A model generated the notes under the pieces. That model saw nothing but the letters and a program-made list of their open reading frames with translations. It was not told where the DNA came from and made no database searches. Source: Burkholderiales bacterium (GTDB lineage: Bacteria; Pseudomonadota; Gammaproteobacteria; Burkholderiales; SG8-39). From it: a DNA stretch of 64,000 nt. Location: positions 1-64,000 of the forward strand of contig JACZJV010000005.1 of the NCBI GenBank assembly GCA_014860355.1. Reading direction: 5' to 3'. Positions 18,221 to 26,962 of the stretch are shown here, in pieces; positions within the stretch are counted from its first letter, which is position 1, and each line of letters opens with the position of its first letter. The position numbers and the translations under genes were made by a program.

Positions 18221-19216
18221 TCAGTCCGAGAATCCAATACGCGCGCTGAGATCGGCGGATGCGCCCACATCGGCTTTCAGGCTTCCACCGGCGCCGGCGC
18301 GCGCGCTTCCGCCGAGGGCGAACCCGGCACTGCCGACGGAGCCGACACTGGTGGCGGGGAGCAGCGTCTGGGTATTCGTCACGCCACCGCCTGCGCTGAT
18401 ACTCGCGCCCGCGCGCAAACCGGCGAAGGACTCGCCCGCGGTCGCGCTGACGCCGAGGCCCGCACCGCCGGCGCCGATGCCTATTGCGCCGCTCAGTCCG
18501 ATGCCGGCACCGCCGCCCACCGACAGTCCCAAGCCGCCACCGCTCGAGAAAGCGGCCGGCGGCGACAGACTGACGCTGCCGGCCACGGCGAGCGATGCGC
18601 CGCCGCCGAAGCGCAGGCTGGACGCACCGCTGAGCGACGCGATGGCGCGTGCGGCGCGCGGGTCGCCCAGGGCATTGGCCACCGACGCAGGGCCGGCGCT
18701 GTCAGGCAGCACGACCGGTTCCGCGCCGCCATTGCGGTCGACCTTGGCGTTTGGATTCTTGCTGCTGTCGAAGACAACAGCGTTGCTCGACAGCGTGACA
18801 TTCACGGAAGAGCGCAGGGGCACGCCGCCGGCGGAGAAGAAGTCCAGCGTTTCCTTGTATTGCTCGACGATGCCGGTAAAGGTGTACGTGCCCCAGCCGA
18901 ATTCGACGCTGGGGGGCACCTTGCCGCCGCCGTCTTGATAGGGGCGCAGCAGCTTGGCCATCTTGTCGGTGGTCGCGCGCACGTCCTCGCCGGTGAGCGT
19001 GGTGTCGAATACCAGATCCATCGTCAGCTTGGCGGTGGTCTGGCTGACGAACTGCACGCCGGCGGCATTTTTCGCCTTCGGATCCTGCGTATTGGCGACG
19101 GTATATTGCAGGGACGCCGGGTTGAAATGCACCGCGACGGACTGGTCCTTGTCCGGACCGGCGAGGGGCTTGAAGTGCGCCAGCGCCACGGTTTCGGGTG
19201 AGGGCAGAGTGGGCAT
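18221..19216 (-). CDS. Contractile injection system tube/adaptor protein (CIS_tube-like), 331 aa, with Gly/Ala/Ser-rich C-terminal half
   Basis: VAVHFNPASLQYTVANTQDPKAKNAAGVQFVSQTTAKLTMDLVFDTTLTGEDVRATTDKMAKLL...VEFGWGTYTFTGIVEQYKETLDFFSAGGVPLRSSVNVTL; start at ATG 19216, inside a longer track ORF. Confidence 0.88.
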   Translation of the reverse strand: MPTLPSPETVALAHFKPLAGPDKDQSVAVHFNPASLQYTVANTQDPKAKNAAGVQFVSQTTAKLTMDLVFDTTLTGEDVRATTDKMAKLLRPYQDGGGKVPPSVEFGWGTYTFTGIVEQYKETLDFFSAGGVPLRSSVNVTLSSNAVVFDSSKNPNAKVDRNGGAEPVVLPDSAGPASVANALGDPRAARAIASLSGASSLRFGGGASLAVAGSVSLSPPAAFSSGGGLGLSVGGGAGIGLSGAIGIGAGGAGLGVSATAGESFAGLRAGASISAGGGVTNTQTLLPATSVGSVGSAGFALGGSARAGAGGSLKADVGASADLSARIGFSD

Positions 19217-19221
19217 GAGAA

Positions 19222-19785
19222 TTACCCCGCGGAAATCAGGCGCAGACCCTCGTGCGCCAAATGCAGTTCTTCGATACCGACATCGTTGCCCTTGGCATTG
19301 AGGTCGGCGGCCTTGAATTTCACCGGCAGGCACTTGTCCAGCCCCCAGGTAAGCACGGTGTTGCCTGCCGCATCCTGCATCGCGATCTCTGCCGATAGAC
19401 GATAGGCATAGCCACCGCCGCCTACCAGCTGAAACCATTTCCACAGATCGCGCGTGCTGGTCATGCCACGCTTGAGAATCACGGTGGCAAAACTTATCTG
19501 GCCGGCGCGTTGCGCGGGGCCGTAGTTGGCGCCGCCCGACTTGATCACCTTCGGCTCCATCGTGGCTTCCAGTCCGGTGCATTCGGAGAACGCTCCGCTG
19601 CACATAGGCACGGGCCCGCCCGGCGTATCCCCTGCGCGTTTGAAGCTGATCTCGAAACGAAAGACATGCAGCGGCGCCAGGCGATTTTCCGGCAGGTCTG
19701 CGCCGCCCGTCGCGGCCGCGCCGCCGGGGCTGGCGCCGCCGGTCGCAACGGAAATGCCGGCCGACAGATTCGCTTCGAAGGCCAT
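19222..19785 (-). CDS. Phage tail tube protein 2 (gp19-like)
   Basis: FRFEISFKRAGD...CSGAFSECTGLEATMEPKVIKSGGANYG...LKRGMTSTRDLWKWFQ; start at ATG 19785 overlapping sheath 2 stop (ATGA). Confidence 0.9.
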   Translation of the reverse strand: MAFEANLSAGISVATGGASPGGAAATGGADLPENRLAPLHVFRFEISFKRAGDTPGGPVPMCSGAFSECTGLEATMEPKVIKSGGANYGPAQRAGQISFATVILKRGMTSTRDLWKWFQLVGGGGYAYRLSAEIAMQDAAGNTVLTWGLDKCLPVKFKAADLNAKGNDVGIEELHLAHEGLRLISAG

Positions 19786-21404
19786 CAAGCCACCTCGCGC
19801 AAGCTGCCGGCGCCGGCGCCGGTACTGGCAAGATTGAGCACCACCGTGATGCGCTCGATCGACGCGGCCGGGCGCACGCTGATCTCGACCAGCATCCGTC
19901 CGTTGTCGATATCGTTTTGCGTCATGGTGCTGCGGTCGCAGCGCACCGAAAACGCGTCGGCGGCGGCGGACCCAACCAGCGCGCCCTGCCGCCAGAACGC
20001 CTCGAGCAAGTCTTCGATGCTGTGACGGACGCGCGCCCATAGCGCCGGCCCGTTGCCGTCGAACAGCACCGATTCTCCGGTGATTCGCGCGGCACGCATC
20101 AAGGCGCCCATCAGTCGGCGGGCCCCCCCGAAGCGCGACGCCGGCTCGGGCGAAGCGGTGACGTCCGAGTGCAAGGTGATCCCGTCTGGCGTCGGTGCGA
20201 ACAGGCACACGCGCTCGGCGAGTTGCTCGGAAGGACTGTCGGGTCCAGCGCCCCAGGAGACCGGCGGCACGGTGCTGTGCACGTCGTTGAGCAGAGGCAC
20301 GGAGAAGCGGCCGGCAACCGAATTGAAAGTCCCGCGGGTCAAGGCATTTGCGGCCATCAGACCGGCCAGCAGGCCATCGGGCGGCTCCGCGCCTTCGGGC
20401 AGGTCGGTGCCGGCACGGGTGCATAGCCACGGATAGGCTAACTGCACGAAGGCACCATGCGGTACGGGGTCGACGCCCTCCCGGCTGACGGCAGATTCGA
20501 TCACGCCGGCACGACGCAGGAATCCTAGCATGTCGGACTCGGCGTGCACCCATCCGCCGCCCAGCACGCGGCGCGCCTCCAGATGCGGCAGCGGCAGCGC
20601 CGCGACAAGAATGGCTTCGCGCTGATGGCGGGCGAGAAAGGCACACACGCTCGCTACCGCCAGTCGCCAGGGCGCGAAGGAACGGCTGTCGAGCCGCGGC
20701 GCAGGGATCAGGCGCAGACCGCGATCCTGCGGCGGCGCGGGCTCGTCTTGACTGCACTCGACGAAACCTTCGGGCAGCACCGGCGGTGGCAAACTGATTG
20801 CAGGCGGCGTCGGCTCCACTGCGCAGGCATCGGGCAGATCGGGCAGACACAGCAGACTTACTTCACGCAGGCCGTAGAGGTGATAGATGCCGCGCCAGCT
20901 GCGTGGTTCGGTCGGATCGAATGGATGCGCCGGCATGCTGCGGTCGGCAAAATCCGGGACTAGGCGAACCAGTCGTTCGCGTCTACGCACCGTGCGGCGC
21001 ACGCTGGATTCGAGGTAGGGCCACGGGTTGCCCACGCGAACGATCACCGCGCGCTTGCCGCCCCTGGCGAAAAAGCTGCGCACCGCCGCACCCATGTAGG
21101 TGGTGCAGGCGGCGCGCGCGTCGGTAACCTGCTCCGTCTTGAGCGGACGCTCCTCCCACGCGAACAGACGCGCGAACGCCTCCCAACTCTCCACCGTTAC
21201 CGGCAGGTTTTCCAGCGATTGCAATGCGTCTTCACCCTGGTGCCACGGCCCCTGCACCCAACCCGCCGTACGCAGCTCCTCGCGCACGGTCGCAGGCAGG
21301 GGCACACCGCTACGCCGCGCGACGAAGCCGATGAAGCAGGCCACATCGGTGCGGTTAGGCGAAGCCGGAGCCAGCGGCAGGGCGGTTTCGAAGTACAGGG
21401 ACAT
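19785..21404 (-). CDS. Phage tail sheath-like protein 2 (divergent)
   Basis: C-term FWRQGALVGSAAADAFSVRCDRSTMTQNDIDNGRMLVEISVRPAASIERITV as in tail sheaths; start at MSLYFETALP (21404). Confidence 0.85.
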   Translation of the reverse strand: MSLYFETALPLAPASPNRTDVACFIGFVARRSGVPLPATVREELRTAGWVQGPWHQGEDALQSLENLPVTVESWEAFARLFAWEERPLKTEQVTDARAACTTYMGAAVRSFFARGGKRAVIVRVGNPWPYLESSVRRTVRRRERLVRLVPDFADRSMPAHPFDPTEPRSWRGIYHLYGLREVSLLCLPDLPDACAVEPTPPAISLPPPVLPEGFVECSQDEPAPPQDRGLRLIPAPRLDSRSFAPWRLAVASVCAFLARHQREAILVAALPLPHLEARRVLGGGWVHAESDMLGFLRRAGVIESAVSREGVDPVPHGAFVQLAYPWLCTRAGTDLPEGAEPPDGLLAGLMAANALTRGTFNSVAGRFSVPLLNDVHSTVPPVSWGAGPDSPSEQLAERVCLFAPTPDGITLHSDVTASPEPASRFGGARRLMGALMRAARITGESVLFDGNGPALWARVRHSIEDLLEAFWRQGALVGSAAADAFSVRCDRSTMTQNDIDNGRMLVEISVRPAASIERITVVLNLASTGAGAGSLREVA

Positions 21405-21501
21405 GGGGATGATGAATATTAAGGAGGGGGGAGGGTGAGGTGAGGGAGCGTCGCCCGCCCGCAAAGGCAGGCCGCCCGAGCGTTCGTCCCGCGCCGCCAC
21501 A

Positions 21502-21945
21502 TCAAGCCGCGATCTCCATTGCCTCGGCGGAGAGAACAAGCTCCTCCATGGCGACGTCGCCGCCGCCTTTGCCTGCCAGTGTGGGGCCGGTGTATTTCAT
21601 CGGAATGACGCCGCGCAGCACCCACGATTGCACCGGCTTTTGCGCCTCATCGAGCAGCGTGATGGCGACGCTCTTCTGCGCCGATGGGCCCTGGGTGCGG
21701 GTGGCGGCGAGCCACTCCCACAGCGACTTGGAATTGAGAATGCCGCGCTTGAGGGTCACGTCCGACACCTTGTGCGCGCCCCCGACCTTGCGCACATGGT
21801 TTTCCTTTTCGTTGCCGTTGCGGTATTCCGCAACGGTGACTTCGGTACCGATGCCGGAGACATCGGAGAACCCGCCCAATGCTTCACCGCCATCAAAATT
21901 GACCACATAATTGAATGCGCCGTAAGGCGTGGTCCGGTCAGCCAT
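21502..21945 (-). CDS. Phage tail tube protein 1 (gp19-like)
   Basis: NYVVNFDGGEALGGFSDVSGIGTEVTVAEYRNGNEKENHVRKVGGAHKVSDVTLKRGIL. Confidence 0.93.
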   Translation of the reverse strand: MADRTTPYGAFNYVVNFDGGEALGGFSDVSGIGTEVTVAEYRNGNEKENHVRKVGGAHKVSDVTLKRGILNSKSLWEWLAATRTQGPSAQKSVAITLLDEAQKPVQSWVLRGVIPMKYTGPTLAGKGGGDVAMEELVLSAEAMEIAA

Positions 21946-21973
21946 TTGTCATCTCCTTTAACTAGTACGCAGC

Positions 21974-23728
21974 TCAGGCGCGGGCATCCGCGGTCTTTTG
22001 ACCGATGCGGAAAATCACGAACTCGGCAGGCTTGATGATGGCGACGCCGATCAGGCACACCAGGCGCCCATTGTCGAGATCGTTCTGGGTCATGGTGCTG
22101 CGGTCACAGCGCACGAAATAGGCTTCCTCCGTGGATGTGCCGAGCAGGGCGCCATTGCGCCACTCGTTGTAGAGGAAGTCGGAAATCGTCTGCCTGACGT
22201 TGGCCCACAGGCGCTCGCCGTTGGGTTCGAATACCGCCCACTGCGTACCGCGATCGATGGACGCTTCGAGGTAGTTGAAATAGCGGCGGTCGGAGACGTA
22301 TTTCCACTCCGGATCGGAGGACGCCAGGCGCGCACCCCAAACTCGATAGCCGCGTCCGGTGAGAAAGCGCAGGCAGTTCACGCCCAGGGGATTGAGCATT
22401 TCCTGCTGGCCGAAGTTGACGTCGATCTCGAAGCGCAATGCGCCGCGTACCACTTCGTTGGCGGGTGCTTTGTATACCCCGCGCTGGGTGTCGTTGCGCG
22501 CATAGATGCCGCAGATGAAGCCGGATGGCGGCAATGCGATTTCGCGTGGAATGTCATCGCGGCCCGGACGCGCGAGCGGATTGGAAACCACCACCCACGG
22601 ATAGTAGAGCGCGGCATATTTCGAGTCGATGACGCTCTTGACGGTGCGCGCGCCGCCGGGCGTCAGCTCGTGCGGCGTATCGAGTACGGCGATGCGGTAA
22701 GCGCGACGCGCTTCTGCGTGCGCGATCAACGCCCCGTTGATGGCTTGGGCTTCCGTATAAGCGGCAGCGCCGGGCGCAGCGACTATGGACACGTCTTCGA
22801 GTGCAGCGATTTCGCCCAGCGCCAAGGCGTAATCGGCCGCAGCCGGTTCGCCCCCATCGGTGCCGCCTGCAAGGGCAAAACTGCGCTCCAGGTCGCCTTG
22901 CGCATTGGCCGTGGCGCCAGCGAACAGGCCATTGCGCAGTGCGATGGCAGAAACATTGCCGCCGACATTGATCGCAAACATGTTTAGCACCTGGTCGCTG
23001 CGACGCGACGGCATTGTGGCCAGCACGTGTCCCACCCAGCGCGGATGCGTTCTGTCGAAACCCATGCCTTCGCCAGCCAGTTCCTGCCCATCCGCGTCGC
23101 TTGCAATCAGCGCCAAGGTCACGATGCGCGGATTGGCACTCGCCAGCGTGCCGGCGTCAACCGCCGCTGCGCCCAGGTTTTCTGCCGGGTGCCATTCATC
23201 GTTCACCTTGACGTGGTGCACGGTTGCCTCAGCCGGGCCGGTGCGCAGCAGCGTTCCCGCCGGGCTGCTGGCCATGGTCGTGGCCGAAGCCGGTAACACC
23301 ATTTCGCGAACGGTCACTTGTCCATTGCCGCAGGCGCCGGGGAAGCGCGACACGAAGCTTGCCTTTTCGTCGGCCGTACCGGTGGTGATGACACCAACCG
23401 CGGCGGTCGTTGCGCCGCTGCCGACAACGCGCGAGACGTACAGCCGCGAGCCTCCCTCGTTGAAGTAGGCGCGTACGGCGTGAGCGAGGTAATTCGCCCT
23501 TGGCACATCGGCACCGATCGACAAGTCGCCGAAGCCGCCGTAAATGCGCTCGAAATCGCCATAGCTGGTGAGCAGCTCGGGCGGTTCGCGGCTCTCTTCA
23601 TCGACGCGATAAGGACCTTTGCGTGTCGGTCCGACAAAAGCGGTGGTGCTGGTGCCCACCCCTTCGATCGATTTGGCGCGGAAACTCGTTTCCTCGACAT
23701 ATACGCCTGGTGCGAGGTATTCAGGCAT
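21974..23728 (-). CDS. Phage tail sheath protein 1
   Basis: MPEYLAPGVYVEETSFRAKSIEGVGTSTTAFVGPTRKGPY ... YFVRCDRSTMTQNDLDNGRLVCLIGVAIIKPAEFVIFRIGQ. Confidence 0.96.
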   Translation of the reverse strand: MPEYLAPGVYVEETSFRAKSIEGVGTSTTAFVGPTRKGPYRVDEESREPPELLTSYGDFERIYGGFGDLSIGADVPRANYLAHAVRAYFNEGGSRLYVSRVVGSGATTAAVGVITTGTADEKASFVSRFPGACGNGQVTVREMVLPASATTMASSPAGTLLRTGPAEATVHHVKVNDEWHPAENLGAAAVDAGTLASANPRIVTLALIASDADGQELAGEGMGFDRTHPRWVGHVLATMPSRRSDQVLNMFAINVGGNVSAIALRNGLFAGATANAQGDLERSFALAGGTDGGEPAAADYALALGEIAALEDVSIVAAPGAAAYTEAQAINGALIAHAEARRAYRIAVLDTPHELTPGGARTVKSVIDSKYAALYYPWVVVSNPLARPGRDDIPREIALPPSGFICGIYARNDTQRGVYKAPANEVVRGALRFEIDVNFGQQEMLNPLGVNCLRFLTGRGYRVWGARLASSDPEWKYVSDRRYFNYLEASIDRGTQWAVFEPNGERLWANVRQTISDFLYNEWRNGALLGTSTEEAYFVRCDRSTMTQNDLDNGRLVCLIGVAIIKPAEFVIFRIGQKTADARA

Positions 23729-23785
23729 GGCTCATCTCCTCTGTTCGAACATGCGGGGTGGGTCGGACGAAACTCACGGTGTGGG

Positions 23786-24592
23786 TCATGGCAAATTGAG
23801 CGACAGCACGACGCTCTGACTGCGGCGCGCAGCTATGCTGAGCCCCGCCTGGGTATGCGGCAGGTCATCGAAGGCGCTCTCGAGCGCGCTCGGATCGACC
23901 AGCGGCAGGGCGACCGGAGGGTGGCCTGCGCGCACCTGTGCCGCCGGCGTGCGGCTTCCGGATTCGGAATCGAACGCCGCTTGCACACTGACGTTGATCT
24001 CGGAAATCACCACGGCATTGGCATCTTCGGAAAAGGTGGTGACGGGAACCCCGAGCACGGGCACGAGCGCCTCGCCGCGCCAATCGGTAAGGCCGCGGGC
24101 GAGCACCGTACCGTTGAACTGGATGCGCAAAAGGGCGCCGCCGAGTGCATCGCCGCTCGTCGTCTCGGTTAGGCTCACGCGCAGTACCGCCCAATTGGCA
24201 CCAACCGGCGCGCTGGCCGAAGGGTAGAGCGGCACGACCGCCGGCCGAAACAGCGAGTCGGCCGCATCCGCCTGCGCCGGGTTGCTGGTGCGCGGCAGGC
24301 CGATATGCGCGGCAACGCCAAGATAGTCTCCGGCGGGATCGGTCACGCTGAGGCTCAAGGTCTGCGAGGCGGGCGCCGGAGTCGCAGGCGGGGCAAGGAA
24401 TTCATTCTCGTGCGCCGTCAACGCGCCCCAATGGCGAATCACATATATGCCGCTGCGGTTGCGCACGAGCGACGCTCCGGGCGCATCCACGCTCAGGTTC
24501 CGAACTATGGGTACGCCGGTGGTTGCGTCGACGAAGCGCAGCGCGCCCAGAATCCGCCATTCGACGCGTTCCAATTCGCGCAGCCTGTGCAT
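23786..24592 (-). CDS. Unknown eCIS operon protein, 268 aa
   Basis: Intact ORF between sheath 1 and DUF4255 gene, overlapping boundaries. Confidence 0.75.
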   Translation of the reverse strand: MHRLRELERVEWRILGALRFVDATTGVPIVRNLSVDAPGASLVRNRSGIYVIRHWGALTAHENEFLAPPATPAPASQTLSLSVTDPAGDYLGVAAHIGLPRTSNPAQADAADSLFRPAVVPLYPSASAPVGANWAVLRVSLTETTSGDALGGALLRIQFNGTVLARGLTDWRGEALVPVLGVPVTTFSEDANAVVISEINVSVQAAFDSESGSRTPAAQVRAGHPPVALPLVDPSALESAFDDLPHTQAGLSIAARRSQSVVLSLNLP

Positions 24593-25182
24593 TACTTGTC
24601 CGCCTCCACGCCGTAGGCATAGCGCGCCGCGACCACCGGGCGGAACTGCTCGGTATCCTGGTCAGGGTCGAGGCGCACCAGGCGCGCGACGTAGGACACG
24701 GACACGCGGTAGGCGGGGTCGAGCGCGTCCCAGATGCGCATGATGTCTTCCGTCGTGAGTTCGGCCGGAATGATCTGGATCACTTCGTCGCTCCCCCAAG
24801 CTGCCTCAGGCGAAAGTGACGAGGCGTCGAGCACCGGGTACTGGTGCAGTTGCCTGATCGCCCATGCGAGCGTGACCTGTTCATCCAGCGGATTGGCGGC
24901 CCAGGCGGTAAGCAGATAGTGCAGATCGAGCCCGAGCGGGACGAAACTGTCGGCCGGCGCCGCGGCGCGGCGAGTCTGGCGGCTGTGCTCGTTGACCGTG
25001 ATGCGGTATAGATAAAGCGTGATGTGCGTGGTTTCACTGATGTCGCCCGCCAACTGGCCGCTCGAGGTCAACTCGAAACCGCATGCGGGGAGGTCGCGTC
25101 CGGCGATCTGTTGCGGATAAGTATTCCGCAGGAAAGTCGTGATCGAACTGCCCACCGAGTGCACCGCAAATACGTTTGCCAT
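24592..25182 (-). CDS. DUF4255 family protein (putative tail terminator/cap)
   Basis: FAVHSVGSSITTFLRNTYPQ...GDISETTHITLYLYRITVNEHSR...PLGLDLHYLLTAWAANPLDEQVTLAWAIRQLHQYPVLD. Confidence 0.9.
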   Translation of the reverse strand: MANVFAVHSVGSSITTFLRNTYPQQIAGRDLPACGFELTSSGQLAGDISETTHITLYLYRITVNEHSRQTRRAAAPADSFVPLGLDLHYLLTAWAANPLDEQVTLAWAIRQLHQYPVLDASSLSPEAAWGSDEVIQIIPAELTTEDIMRIWDALDPAYRVSVSYVARLVRLDPDQDTEQFRPVVAARYAYGVEADK

Positions 25183-25231
25183 TTGTCTCCAAGCTGCGCG
25201 GCAATCGAATCCCTTGCTTCATCTGCCCCCG

Positions 25232-25489
25232 CTAATGCACGGAACCACGGCCCCGACTTGGGCTGGAGTAAACGGTCGCACCGCCTTCCAGTTCCGCACG
25301 GACCACGATGCCCCGAGCCTCGAGCTGCTTGAGCGCGGTGAGCACTGCCAGCAATGCGTCCGCCCCCAATGGCGAGGGCAGCCACCATGTACTGATCCCT
25401 TCGGCAGTGTCGGCCGCCTCCGGTCTTTTCTTCAGGTATTGCTCGATCCCCTCGGCAATCTCCGACACCAGCTCGTCGATATTGGACAT
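25232..25489 (-). CDS. Small protein (85 aa), first gene of the eCIS operon
   Basis: MSNIDELVSEIAEGIEQYLKKRPEAADTAEGISTWWLP...; same strand, 50 bp upstream of DUF4255 gene. Confidence 0.65.
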   Translation of the reverse strand: MSNIDELVSEIAEGIEQYLKKRPEAADTAEGISTWWLPSPLGADALLAVLTALKQLEARGIVVRAELEGGATVYSSPSRGRGSVH

Positions 25490-25976
25490 CCCAGCGGTCC
25501 TCTAGCGGGGGCCCGGTAATGCACAGTGCGGACGCAAGCAACATGCCAGACTGCTGAGACAGTCCAAGCCATTGAGATAAAAAAGATTACGGGTCGGGCT
25601 CATACGCCGTTGGGCCCCTTTCGACCCAGGTCCGCGTGCGCGCTATGCGACCGGCTAGAGGAAACGCGGCCCGCTTGGATGAGTTAAAGAAGACTGCGGA
25701 GTGGGGCGGCGGGGACCCAGATTGTAGGCAAGACGGAGCAGTAGGCGATCGGCCCCGAGACTTTTAAATTTCAATCGAAGCGCGTCTGCAGTCGATTTTT
25801 CTAATTGCTGCGTTGGCCGCGTATGCCCGGGCCACGGACCAGCAATAGGGCGTCGACGCCGCTCGATATTCCGTTTGCTAGATCGGTTGCCGATCCGCCG
25901 CCGGGCGGTGTAGCCGTCCAGCGCGCGTCATCTCCTGCGTTTGTTGCAGGCCTCGTTCAATGCAGCCGCGCGCCAG

Positions 25977-26789
25977 TCAGGACGTCTCCCGCGGATCACC
26001 GACGAGGTAATTGCCAAAAATATGCTGACACGCGTCGGACGTTCGCTTACCAAGTTTCCCATCCAGCTTCAAGAAGATCCCGGGAAATTGGTTCAGGAAG
26101 CGTTGCAGCGCCTCTCCGCCCGGAGTGACGGTCTTGGGCGAATACCGGAGGAGCGCACTTTTGGCTTTCATTGCATCCATCAAAGCGGCATTGGGTACGT
26201 GCGATTCAGTTTCCACATCGCCCCGTTCCGCCAGGCGACGCATGAGCACTGCCGCACCGCATTGAGCCGAACTCGCTGTAGCCGACCAGGTTCCATCCGA
26301 CACGTATTTGCCTGCGGAGTACTGATTCGAGCCGGACCAGAGGTAGGGAGACTTGACATCCGGGTGATAGAGGCGATATCCCCAGCCGTTATAGCCTTCG
26401 ATTCGGTACAACGATCCTGGAATGGTCCAATCAGTCCAATCCTCGAATTTCTTCATTCCCAGAGCGTCAGCCGCACTCGCTTCCCAGCTGAACGGAGGTT
26501 CGCCGGATTTGGGACGCCCGGCAGGGACATTCCTGGTTCTGGCAGTCAATGGATCGCCATTGTGCAGGTGCCTGTTGAAGTTTTGGGAGCTTTCCATGTT
26601 GTGGATGACCGCGACGATGTGCCAGGGCATCGCGAACGATTTCGCAACCGCCATATATCTATCTTTGTTGCCAATTAACGAGCTGCACAATTTTTCAACC
26701 TCATTCGCGCGTTGCGCGCGTATTTGGCAAGCATCAAAAAGTTCCTGATATTCGGTGCGCAGCGCGCCGCTGAGTTTAACTGTCGCCAT
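25977..26789 (-). CDS. Lysozyme-like protein with C-terminal peptidoglycan-binding-like segment (paralog of 31139-32209)
   Basis: PWHIVAVIHNMESSQNFNRHLHNGDPLTARTRNVPAGRPKSGEPPFSWEASAADAL ... GGEALQRFLNQFPGIFLKLDGKLGKRTSDA. Confidence 0.8.
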   Translation of the reverse strand: MATVKLSGALRTEYQELFDACQIRAQRANEVEKLCSSLIGNKDRYMAVAKSFAMPWHIVAVIHNMESSQNFNRHLHNGDPLTARTRNVPAGRPKSGEPPFSWEASAADALGMKKFEDWTDWTIPGSLYRIEGYNGWGYRLYHPDVKSPYLWSGSNQYSAGKYVSDGTWSATASSAQCGAAVLMRRLAERGDVETESHVPNAALMDAMKAKSALLRYSPKTVTPGGEALQRFLNQFPGIFLKLDGKLGKRTSDACQHIFGNYLVGDPRETS

Positions 26790-26962
26790 GAGGGAATACT
26801 CCTGTTGTTAGTTCGAGGTGGATATCTGCTTGATGCGTTACGTCACTTCCAAATAACCGCCTTCCTGGGTGCTATGGATGTCTTTGCGTTCGGATGTCCA
26901 GGCGATGCAGCACAATTGGCTGGAGATCGAAAACATCGAGGGTAAGCGAGTCCGCGCGCGGT

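Noticed and set aside
18029-19201. 390-aa plus-strand ORF
   Set aside because: Antisense shadow of the CIS-tube adaptor, Gly/Ala/Arg-rich
23318-24172. 284-aa plus-strand ORF
   Set aside because: Antisense to sheath 1 and the 268-aa gene, no motifs
1-25489. T6SS or complete prophage interpretation
   Set aside because: No TssJ/L/M, ClpV, Hcp-effector, capsid, portal, terminase, integrase or holin seen; dual sheath plus DUF4255 and CIS_tube favours eCIS
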